Source: an uncultured Clostridia bacterium
GTDB taxonomy: Bacteria; Bacillota_A; Clostridia; Christensenellales; CAG-138
DNA length: 9,405 bases
Direction: 5' to 3'
Assembly (NCBI GenBank): GCA_946539625.1
Contig: CAMNHT010000036.1
Span: 1-9,405, forward strand
Positions 1-6,245 of the stretch are shown here, in pieces. Position numbers and translations under genes: made by a program. The notes beneath the pieces are model-generated. The model was not told the DNA's origin, searched no databases, and saw only the letters and a list, made by a program, of their open reading frames with translations. Position 1 is the stretch's first letter, and each line of letters starts with the position of its first letter.

Positions 1-1007
1 TAGATGACCGCCTGCGTGAGGTGCACGGAGCATTCGGGCATACCGATGAGATGGCACGCTTGAAACGCCGCGACCGCAAGCTCCAAAGCCCTCGGGTCGG
101 CAAGGCCGACGTCCTCGCTTGCAAAGCGTGTTACGCGCCGCGCAATGTAGATCGGGTCCTCGCCCGCCTCCAGCATCCGCGCAAGCCAATAGACCGCCGC
201 GTCCGGGTCGGAATTGCGCATCGACTTGTGCAGGGCGGAGATCAGATTATAGTGCTCCTCGCCCGTCTTGTCGTACAGCAGCGATTTTTTCGACGTGCAT
301 TGCTCCACGGTATCGACCGTGACCGTCGTTACGCCGTCCTCGTAGTCGCCGTTTAAAACCGCCATCTCGAGTGTGGACAGCGCGGTTCGCGCGTCGCCGT
401 TTGCGAACACCGCGATCATACGGAGCACGTCGTCGGAGATCTCGATCCTCTGTCCGCCGAACCCCTTCGGGCTTTCGATCGCGCGGCGCAGGAGCCGGAA
501 GAGATCTTCCTCTGAAAGCGCTTTCAGCACGAACACCTTGCAGCGTGATAAAAGCGCGCCGTTGACCTCAAAGGATGGGTTTTCGGTGGTCGCGCCGATC
601 AGGATGATGCTGCCTTTTTCCACGAACGGCAGAAACGCGTCCTGCTGCGCCTTGTTGAAACGGTGGATCTCGTCGACAAACACGATGGTTTTTTCGCCGA
701 ACATGCGGTTTTCGTCCGCCTGCTGCATGACCGTGCGGATTTCTTTGATGCCGCTTGTGACCGCGGAAAAATTGATAAACTTCGCCTTCGTGTGATTGGC
801 GATCACATGCGCGAGCGTTGTTTTGCCGACGCCGGGCGGGCCCCAGAAGATCATGGAGGAGACCGCGTCCTGCTCGATGATGCGGCGCAGGATCCTGCCC
901 TGCCCGAGAAGGTGCCCCTGCCCCACGACCTCTTCGATCGTTTCCGGGCGCAGCCGCGCCGCAAGCGGCTCTCTGAGCGCCGTATTCAGAAGCGTTTGCT
1001 CCGCCAT
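1..1007 (-). CDS. rarA: Replication-associated recombination protein A (RarA/MgsA), AAA+ ATPase, C-terminus off the window
   Basis: Read on the minus strand from ATG at 1007-1005, this frame stays open to the window edge, giving 335 complete codons. The protein starts MAEQTLLNTALREPLAARLR. Visible motifs are Walker A GPPGVGKTT (residues 56-64), Walker B IVFVDEIHR (108-116), sensor 1 GATTENP (138-144) and the arginine-finger region LLSRC (152-156). The later stretch containing SLLYDKTGEEHYNLISALHKS and the DPDAAVYWLARML segment is typical of the RarA C-terminal half. The family is a cytoplasmic, clamp-loader-like ATPase acting at stalled or damaged replication forks. Full-length relatives have about 430 residues, so roughly a quarter is missing beyond base 1. 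A GGAGGA ribosome binding site lies 7 nt before the ATG. The gene is transcribed divergently from the protease gene. The identification is firm; the role is known from the family. Confidence 0.94.
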   Translation of the reverse strand, partial: MAEQTLLNTALREPLAARLRPETIEEVVGQGHLLGQGRILRRIIEQDAVSSMIFWGPPGVGKTTLAHVIANHTKAKFINFSAVTSGIKEIRTVMQQADENRMFGEKTIVFVDEIHRFNKAQQDAFLPFVEKGSIILIGATTENPSFEVNGALLSRCKVFVLKALSEEDLFRLLRRAIESPKGFGGQRIEISDDVLRMIAVFANGDARTALSTLEMAVLNGDYEDGVTTVTVDTVEQCTSKKSLLYDKTGEEHYNLISALHKSMRNSDPDAAVYWLARMLEAGEDPIYIARRVTRFASEDVGLADPRALELAVAAFQACHLIGMPECSVHLTQAVI

Positions 1008-1037
1008 CGCCTTATCCTCCTTCGGATCTGTTCTTAT

Positions 1038-1066
1038 AGTATAGCAAATCCGGGAACAGAATTCAA
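1038..1066 (-). promoter_or_regulatory. Predicted sigma-A promoter of rarA
   Basis: On the minus strand, -35 TTGAAT (1066-1061) and -10 TATACT (1043-1038) are separated by exactly 17 bp. The -10 is preceded by TG one base upstream, making it an extended -10. It lies 31 bp before the rarA start codon, leaving a short leader with the GGAGGA site. Seen by eye only. Confidence 0.7.
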
Positions 1067-1210
1067 TCAAAAAGAATCAAACCGTCCTTCCCGCTTCAGC
1101 GCTTTGACGGCGAGGGCACTTCTGAATCCGACTTTTCTTCACTGCGACTGTTCGACGGTGTCTACACGGCGAATTGTACAAAAAAATCTATTTGTTCATA
1201 TAAATAATGA

Positions 1211-1239
1211 TGGATTTTTTATGCAATCGGTGTTATAAT
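1211..1239 (+). promoter_or_regulatory. Predicted sigma-A promoter of the papain-like protease gene (extended -10)
   Basis: A perfect TATAAT at 1234-1239 is preceded by TG at 1231-1232, giving a full extended -10. The matching -35 position, 17 bp upstream (1211-1216, TGGATT), is a poor match. The promoter therefore probably depends on the extended -10 or on an activator. The start point would fall near 1246, giving a leader of about 50 nt. The rest of the 1008-1294 gap holds the rarA promoter and AT-rich sequence; no small gene was seen in it. Confidence 0.65.
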
Positions 1240-1250
1240 CATACTGTTAA

Positions 1251-1270
1251 TGTACTGATCGTTCAGTACA
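1251..1270 (+). promoter_or_regulatory. Operator-like inverted repeat / leader hairpin upstream of the protease gene
   Basis: TGTACTGA (1251-1258) and TCAGTACA (1263-1270) are perfect inverted 8-mers around a 4-nt spacer. The dyad begins about 5 bp downstream of the predicted start point, so it could be a repressor site or a small hairpin in the mRNA leader. It ends 12 nt before the ribosome binding site AGGAGA (1283-1288). A further copy of the half-site TACTG lies at 1242-1246. The regulator is unknown. Confidence 0.5.
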
Positions 1271-1294
1271 AATTTATAAAAGAGGAGACCTTAC

Positions 1295-4200
1295 ATGAAA
1301 AGAACGCTGAAACTGTTCGCTCTTTTGCTCGCATTGGTCATGGTCATGGCGCTGCTGCCGACCACGGCCCTCGCAGAAGGACGGATCAAGGACCGCCGCA
1401 GCACGGTCACGCCGGCGCCCAACGGCTATATCCCTGTTGAAATCCCCGGCGGTCGCGCCGTTTCCGAGGCATATCGCAACGGTGACATGGATGCGTATTA
1501 TCGCCTGAAGGGCGTTGAGCCGAAGCGCGACACGCTGCCCTCCAGTTATGACAGCCGCAACTACAACTACATCACCTCTGTCAAGAACCAGAACCCGTAT
1601 GGTTCCTGCTGGGCGCATGCGGCAATGGCGTCGGTCGAGAGCTATATGATCAAGCACGGCGTCGAGGTCGGCTCCACCGGCTCCGCCGCAACGACGAGCC
1701 TGAACCTTTCCGAAACGCAGCACTGCTACTTCAACTACTCCACCGCCTATGACGCGGAGGGCATGCTGACCGGCGACAAATGCACCCTGACCGGATCCGA
1801 CTCCTGCCTCGATTCCGGCGGCAACGGCGAAATGTCGGCATACACCCTGCAGCGCTGGTGCGGCGCAGCGGACGAATCCCAGTCCGCGCTCCAGTACAGC
1901 AAGGCGAGCACGGTCGCAAGCTCGGGGCTTTCGAGCACATATTCGTATAATTACAACGTCTCGCATGTGCAGAACTCGGAATGGATTCCCGGTACGGACA
2001 TCGAAGGCGTCAAGCGCGCGATCATGGAATACGGCGCCGGCAACATCAGCTATTATGAGTCCGGCAGCGCGTACACCTACACCTGCACGAAGGATACCAC
2101 TTCTCAGGACAGCAGCTCCCACAAATGGGCAAACCACGCAATCACGATCGTCGGCTGGGACGACAGCATCGCGACGAGCCGTTTCTCCCCGAATAAGCCG
2201 TCGAGTGCCGGCGCATGGCTCTGCAAAAACAGCTGGGGCACAAGCTACTTCAATCAGGGCTACATGTACATCTCCTATGAGGACACCTCCGTTCTCGAAG
2301 GGTACATCTACTTCTACGATGCGGAGCCCATTGACAACTACGATCATAACTATCAGTATGACGGCTCCTGCAACGTCGTCACCTATGGCGTCGGCAACCG
2401 CGTCGGCTTTGCAAACAACACCAAGGTTGCAAACGTCTTCACCGCAACCGGCACCCAACTTCTCGAAGCCGTCGCGCTCTGCAACTGGGACGAAGCGCTC
2501 TCTTACACGGTCGAGATTTACAAGAACCCCACGACCGGCAATCCATCTTCCGGTACGTTGATGACCTCGCAGTCCGGCACGCTGACCTATTCCGGCTACT
2601 ACACCATCAAGCTGGATACCCCGGTCGCGCTCGCTCAGGGCGATACCTTCTCGGTCGTCTTCACGCAGAGCTGCCCGACCGCGGACGATTCCGGCAAATA
2701 TATCCACACGCCGTACGACGCCACGTTCAACGACAGCAGCGTGGTCTCCTGGGCGAACTGGACGCACACCAACCACGGCAACACCTCCTATTATCAGGAG
2801 CCGAACAGTTCCTGGAAAGACTGCCCGGACAACGGCGACTACCGCATCAAGGCGTACACCACCGATATTACCTACACCGTGAGCGCGGTCTCCAACAACA
2901 CCGCGTGGGGCACGGTCTCCGTCTCCGGCACCAAGATCACCGCAACGCCTGCAACCGGCTACTACGTCTCCGGCTATGAAGTCGTAAGCGGCACCGCGAC
3001 CGCGACGATCAACGGCAACATCATCAATGTTGCGCCGGAAAGCGACTGTACCATCAAGGTCATTTTCGCGCCGAAGCCCACCTACACGGTGAACTACCTG
3101 TCTTCCGGCACGAACGTCGGCAGCGCAAGCGCGCAGATCTATGATACGGTCACGCTTCCCTCCGCTGTCAGCAACACGCCGAACGGCTGGACGTTCTCGG
3201 GCTGGGTCACGGCAGAGTTTGCCGAGACCACCGCAGAACCCGAGTTCTATGAACCCGGTGCAAGCTACACCGTCACCGCGAACGCGACCCTGTACGCGCT
3301 GTTCACCCGCACCGAGGGCTCTGGCGAAACGGTCTATCAGCTCGTCAACGACAACCTCTCCGACTGGAGCGGCAAGTACATTATCACCTGCGGCAAGGAT
3401 ACGAGCGCGCTGGTTCTGAAGGGCCTTTCCGGCAACACCAACTATGAGTCCTCGAGCGCAGGCGGCGCAGCCACCTTCTCCAACACGGGCATGACGCTGG
3501 ACGGCGAAAAGATCCGCAACGCAAACGATGCGTATGTGTTCACGATTGCCGCCACCGGTTCCAACTATACCATCAGGAACGTCTCGACCTCGACCTATAT
3601 GGGCAGCTACAACAACTACCTCTACAGCCGCTCGACGTACAGCTCCAACTACTGCAACTGGGGTGTGGAATACGACCTCTACAACATCTGCATGAAGGTC
3701 AGCAATTCCGCAAGCTCCAACTATCCCTATATGGTCAAAGGTTCCAACAGCTACTTCGTCATCAACAGCACCTATACGACCAACAAGACGCAGTTCTGGA
3801 AGGAAACCGCAGAGATCACGACCTTCTACGCCACCAACCCCGTTGCGGCGCATGAACATACGATGGTCCATACGGCAGCCGTTGCAGCGACCTGCGCGAC
3901 AGCGGGCAATATCGAATACTGGACCTGCTCCGAGTGCGGCAAGCTCTTCTCCGACGCACAGGGCAACACGGAGATCACCCTTGCGGATACCGTGATCCCG
4001 GCAACCGGCAACCACAGCTACGGCGCATGCGTCTCGAACAACGACGGCACGCACAGCCATACCTGCTCCGTCTGCGGCGACGTTGTCACCGAAAACTGCA
4101 CGTACAACGACGTGGTCACCGAGCCGACGGCAACCGAACAGGGCTACACGACGCATACCTGCACCGAGTGCGGCTATTCCTTCGTTGACAGCTACACCGA

Positions 4201-4966
4201 TCCGCTGGGCGTCTACTTCACAGTGAGCTTCTCCGTACCCGCAGGCGTTGCGGCGGTCGCCGACATGAACTGCAAGGAAGGCGAATCCATCACGCTGCCC
4301 ACCGCAGGCGCGCCGGAAGGCTACACCTTCCTCGGCTGGGTCACAGAGGACGTCAACAACGCCACCGAACTGCCGACGGTTCTTTCCGGAAGCTATTCCG
4401 CAACCGCGAATATTACGCTGAAAGCTCTGTACTCGCGCACCGAAACAACCGAGGCGGGATATGAGCTTGTGACCGAAGCGCCCGCCGACTGGACCGGCAG
4501 CTACGTCATCACCTACGGCAAGACCGACGCAATGACCGTTCTGAAGGGCGTTTCCGGCACCAAGAAGCTGGAAGCGGCAAGCGCGGGCGCAGCGGCAGCG
4601 TTCAATACCACCGGAATGACGCTCGACGGCAATGCGCTTTCCGACGTGACGAACGCATACGTCTTCACGATCGCAATGAACGGCGACAAGTTCGTGATCC
4701 AGAACGCCGAGACCGGCACGTATCTTGCAAACCGCGGCAGCTACCTCTATAGCTACAAGACGCTGACGACGAGCTACTGCCTGTGGTCGCTCGCAATGAC
4801 CGACGGCGCGGTCGACGCGACGAACGCGGCGAGCAAGACGCGTCCGCATCTGACCTTCCATGCGGCCAAGAACTACTTCATGGTCAACAGTTCGACTGCC
4901 GACATCTTCTTCTGGAAGCTCGGCGGATCCTCCGCAGTCACGACCTACACCACGGTCATCGACTGA
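1295..4966 (+). CDS. Secreted multidomain papain-family (C1A) cysteine protease with InlB-type repeats
   Basis: This is a 1223-residue exported protein. A signal peptide covers residues 1-27, with likely cleavage after ALA. The C1A peptidase domain spans about 80-335. Its oxyanion Gln99 and catalytic Cys105 lie in QNPYGSCWAH, six residues apart as in papain; His281 is in WANHAITIVGWDD and Asn312 in KNSWG. A beta-rich, lectin-like region follows (about 345-525), then a divergent InlB-type segment (530-592), an InlB-type repeat (596-672), an unidentified module (680-838), a CxxC-rich module (853-972), a second InlB-type repeat (974-1050) and a second copy of the unidentified module (1055-1210). 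The start is supported by AGGAGA 6 nt upstream. The C-terminus is TYTTVID, with no LPxTG, dockerin, SLH or TM segment, so it is probably released or held non-covalently. The catalytic set is intact, so activity is likely; the substrate is unknown. A terminator follows 20 bp after the stop. Confidence 0.93.
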   Translation: MKRTLKLFALLLALVMVMALLPTTALAEGRIKDRRSTVTPAPNGYIPVEIPGGRAVSEAYRNGDMDAYYRLKGVEPKRDTLPSSYDSRNYNYITSVKNQNPYGSCWAHAAMASVESYMIKHGVEVGSTGSAATTSLNLSETQHCYFNYSTAYDAEGMLTGDKCTLTGSDSCLDSGGNGEMSAYTLQRWCGAADESQSALQYSKASTVASSGLSSTYSYNYNVSHVQNSEWIPGTDIEGVKRAIMEYGAGNISYYESGSAYTYTCTKDTTSQDSSSHKWANHAITIVGWDDSIATSRFSPNKPSSAGAWLCKNSWGTSYFNQGYMYISYEDTSVLEGYIYFYDAEPIDNYDHNYQYDGSCNVVTYGVGNRVGFANNTKVANVFTATGTQLLEAVALCNWDEALSYTVEIYKNPTTGNPSSGTLMTSQSGTLTYSGYYTIKLDTPVALAQGDTFSVVFTQSCPTADDSGKYIHTPYDATFNDSSVVSWANWTHTNHGNTSYYQEPNSSWKDCPDNGDYRIKAYTTDITYTVSAVSNNTAWGTVSVSGTKITATPATGYYVSGYEVVSGTATATINGNIINVAPESDCTIKVIFAPKPTYTVNYLSSGTNVGSASAQIYDTVTLPSAVSNTPNGWTFSGWVTAEFAETTAEPEFYEPGASYTVTANATLYALFTRTEGSGETVYQLVNDNLSDWSGKYIITCGKDTSALVLKGLSGNTNYESSSAGGAATFSNTGMTLDGEKIRNANDAYVFTIAATGSNYTIRNVSTSTYMGSYNNYLYSRSTYSSNYCNWGVEYDLYNICMKVSNSASSNYPYMVKGSNSYFVINSTYTTNKTQFWKETAEITTFYATNPVAAHEHTMVHTAAVAATCATAGNIEYWTCSECGKLFSDAQGNTEITLADTVIPATGNHSYGACVSNNDGTHSHTCSVCGDVVTENCTYNDVVTEPTATEQGYTTHTCTECGYSFVDSYTDPLGVYFTVSFSVPAGVAAVADMNCKEGESITLPTAGAPEGYTFLGWVTEDVNNATELPTVLSGSYSATANITLKALYSRTETTEAGYELVTEAPADWTGSYVITYGKTDAMTVLKGVSGTKKLEAASAGAAAAFNTTGMTLDGNALSDVTNAYVFTIAMNGDKFVIQNAETGTYLANRGSYLYSYKTLTTSYCLWSLAMTDGAVDATNAASKTRPHLTFHAAKNYFMVNSSTADIFFWKLGGSSAVTTYTTVID
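3332..3808 (+). repeat. Unidentified protein module, copy 1 (protease residues 680-838)
   Basis: This coding segment is duplicated within the protease gene (second copy 4457-4924). Both copies share, in the same order, Y-x-L-V, DW-x-G-x-Y-x-IT, VLKG-x-SG, SAG, TGMTLDG, AYVFTIA, YLYS, YC-x-W, YF and FWK. The pattern of short beta strands with conserved aromatic residues suggests a small beta-rich binding domain, but I do not recognise the family. The copies are clearly related as protein but well diverged in DNA, so the duplication is not recent. Confidence 0.75.
4457..4924 (+). repeat. Unidentified protein module, copy 2 (protease residues 1055-1210)
   Basis: This is the second copy of the module at 3332-3808, with the same order of conserved blocks (YELV, DWTGSYVIT, VLKGVSG, TGMTLDG, NAYVFTIA, YLYS, YCLW, YFMVNSS, FFWK). 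Each copy directly follows an InlB-type repeat, so the duplicated unit appears to be InlB repeat plus module. This copy forms the C-terminal end of the protein. Confidence 0.75.
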
Positions 4967-4986
4967 GTACCGAATCAAACACATGA

Positions 4987-5017
4987 GGCGCTGTCCCAAC
5001 GGGACGGCGCCTTGTTT
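4987..5017 (+). terminator. Rho-independent terminator of the protease gene
   Basis: GGCGCTGTCCC (4987-4997) pairs with GGGACGGCGCC (5001-5011). This gives an 11-bp stem with one G-T wobble and the 3-nt loop AAC, followed by TTGTTT. It begins 20 bp after the stop codon and separates the protease gene from the arcC promoter. Confidence 0.85.
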
Positions 5018-5023
5018 ATGATA

Positions 5024-5044
5024 CGGAATTCCGCACGATATCGT
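5024..5044 (+). promoter_or_regulatory. Two adjacent 10-bp palindromes abutting the arcC -35 box
   Basis: CGGAATTCCG (5024-5033) and ACGATATCGT (5035-5044) are each perfect palindromes. Their centres lie 11 bp apart, about one helical turn, and the second ends on the first base of the -35 box. The arrangement fits a regulator binding on one face of the DNA. No known operator was recognised. Confidence 0.4.
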
Positions 5045-5072
5045 TGACAAGGCGGGTGTGAAATTCTATAAT
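5044..5072 (+). promoter_or_regulatory. Perfect-consensus sigma-A promoter of arcC
   Basis: TTGACA (5044-5049), a 17-bp spacer and TATAAT (5067-5072) match the housekeeping consensus at all twelve positions with ideal spacing. The start point would be near 5079, giving a leader of about 38 nt with AGGAGG at 5103-5108. Confidence 0.9.
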
Positions 5073-5116
5073 GGATGCGGTAAAAAACGTGCAAGGCACG
5101 ATAGGAGGATTATGAA

Positions 5117-6043
5117 ATGAAGAAACTCGTCATCGCGCTCGGCGGCAACGCGCTGGGCAACACGCCCTATGAACAGCTTCGGCTCGTTACCGAGACCGCA
5201 AAGCCCATCGTCGATCTCATCGAGGCGGGCAACCAGGTCGTCATTGCGCACGGCAACGGTCCGCAGGTCGGTATGATCAACCTTGCCATGTCCACCGCGG
5301 CAAATGCAAAGGCGATCAAGTCGGACATGCCGTTCCCGGAGTGCGGCGCGATGAGCCAGGGCTATATCGGCTACCATCTGCAGAACAGCATCCAGAACGA
5401 GCTCAAAGCGCGCGGCATCAAAAAGAACGTCGCGACCGTCGTCACGCAGGTGCTTGTCGATGAAAACGACCCGGCGTTCCAACATCCGACCAAGCCGATC
5501 GGCGCGTTCTATTCGAAGGAAGAGGCGGACAAGATCGCAGCCGAGAAGGGCTATACGATGATCGAGGACGCGGGCCGCGGCTACCGTCAGGTCGTGCCGA
5601 GCCCGAAGCCCGTGGACGTTGTCGAAAAGGAAATGGTCAACACGCTGATCGACGCGGGTCACGTCGTGATCACCGTGGGCGGCGGCGGCATTCCGGTCAT
5701 TGAAAAGGACGGAAAGCTTTTGGGCGTTCCCGCCGTCATCGACAAGGACTTCGCGTCCGCAAAGCTCGCGGAGCTCGTGCATGCAGACGCGCTCGTCATC
5801 CTCACGGCGGTCGACCGCGTGGCGATCAACTGGGGCAAGCCGAATCAGCAGTCCCTCGAGCGCATGACCTGCGCCGAAGCGGAGCAGTACTGCAAGGAAG
5901 GCCACTTCGCGCCCGGCTCCATGCTTCCGAAGGTACAGGCGGCGATGAGCTTTGCGAAGACCGGCGGCGAGGCGATCATCGCGTCCCTTGAAAACGCGGC
6001 GGCAGCCCTTCGCGGCGAAAGCGGCACGAAAGTCGTAAAATAA
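5117..6043 (+). CDS. arcC: Carbamate kinase
   Basis: This cytoplasmic enzyme of the amino-acid-kinase fold transfers phosphate from carbamoyl phosphate to ADP, giving ATP plus carbamate. It is usually the last step of arginine, citrulline or agmatine fermentation. At 308 residues it has the family's usual length. Visible motifs are GGNAL (9-13), HGNGPQVG (45-52), MSQGYIGYHLQ (79-89), HPTKPIG (123-129), GRGYRQVVPSPKP (153-165), GGGGIPV (188-194), VIDKD (207-211) and FAPGSMLPKVQAA (264-276). The start at 5117 is fixed by AGGAGG 8 nt upstream; the ATG at 5112 is out of frame and stops after two codons. No arcA, arcB or transporter gene adjoins it. The gene has its own promoter and terminator, so it appears monocistronic. 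Confidence 0.97.
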   Translation: MKKLVIALGGNALGNTPYEQLRLVTETAKPIVDLIEAGNQVVIAHGNGPQVGMINLAMSTAANAKAIKSDMPFPECGAMSQGYIGYHLQNSIQNELKARGIKKNVATVVTQVLVDENDPAFQHPTKPIGAFYSKEEADKIAAEKGYTMIEDAGRGYRQVVPSPKPVDVVEKEMVNTLIDAGHVVITVGGGGIPVIEKDGKLLGVPAVIDKDFASAKLAELVHADALVILTAVDRVAINWGKPNQQSLERMTCAEAEQYCKEGHFAPGSMLPKVQAAMSFAKTGGEAIIASLENAAAALRGESGTKVVK

Positions 6044-6106
6044 GACATATACGCCCGAACCAAAGGGCGTCGGTCAAAAACACAGGGCATCACAATAGGA
6101 AAATGT

Positions 6107-6143
6107 TCGGAGAGAGCGGAACGGGCTCTCTCCGATTTCTTCT
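6107..6143 (+). terminator. Rho-independent terminator of arcC
   Basis: TCGGAGAGAGC (6107-6117) and GCTCTCTCCGA (6125-6135) form a perfect 11-bp stem with a 7-nt loop, followed by the T-rich run TTTCTTCT. A weaker 6-bp hairpin (ACGCCC 6051-6056 with GGGCGT 6065-6070) lies just after the arcC stop but lacks a T run. Confidence 0.85.
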
Positions 6144-6181
6144 GTCATCTGATATATATTTTTTGCGGAGATCAACTTTCT

Positions 6182-6212
6182 TGCGACATTTCGGCGCGTT
6201 CGGCAATCTAAT
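6182..6212 (+). promoter_or_regulatory. Candidate ECF-type (autoregulatory) promoter of the sigma factor operon
   Basis: TGCGAC (6182-6187), 16 bp, then CAATCTAAT (6204-6212) resembles the AAC-type -35 and CGTCTAA-like -10 of clostridial ECF promoters, but deviates at key bases (GAC for AAC, CAAT for CGTC). No good sigma-A promoter was seen in the 6144-6245 gap. Its start point would lie about 30 nt before the ATG. Self-regulation is inferred from how such operons usually work. Confidence 0.4.
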
Positions 6213-6245
6213 AAGTAGATGATCATCGGAAAGGAACCAAGACCA

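Noticed and set aside
1151..1173. Hairpin in the rarA/protease gap (TTCGACGG...CGGCGAA)
   Set aside because: Only about six interrupted pairs form and there is no T run or conserved context, so chance is likely.
1174..1204. Second promoter (TTGTAC, then TATAAA) upstream of the protease
   Set aside because: The spacing of 19 bp is too long and both boxes are imperfect; the extended -10 at 1231-1239 is much better.
373..1238. Plus-strand frames in the first kilobase
   Set aside because: They lie opposite rarA, whose Walker A, Walker B, sensor and arginine-finger motifs fix the coding strand as minus.
3080..4924. Repeated coding segments as a mobile element or CRISPR-like array
   Set aside because: The similarity is at protein level in one reading frame and fits domain duplication; there are no terminal repeats or evenly spaced identical units.
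1274..5050. Long minus-strand frame opposite the protease as a real gene
   Set aside because: It is in codon register with the protease, is rich in Arg, Val, Gly and Ala with no recognisable domain, and starts within the arcC promoter region without a ribosome binding site. The plus-strand protein has a signal peptide and a complete catalytic set.
5066..5905. Minus-strand frame of 279 codons opposite arcC
   Set aside because: It is in register with a clearly functional carbamate kinase and has no recognisable domain; it is a shadow of G/C-ending codons.
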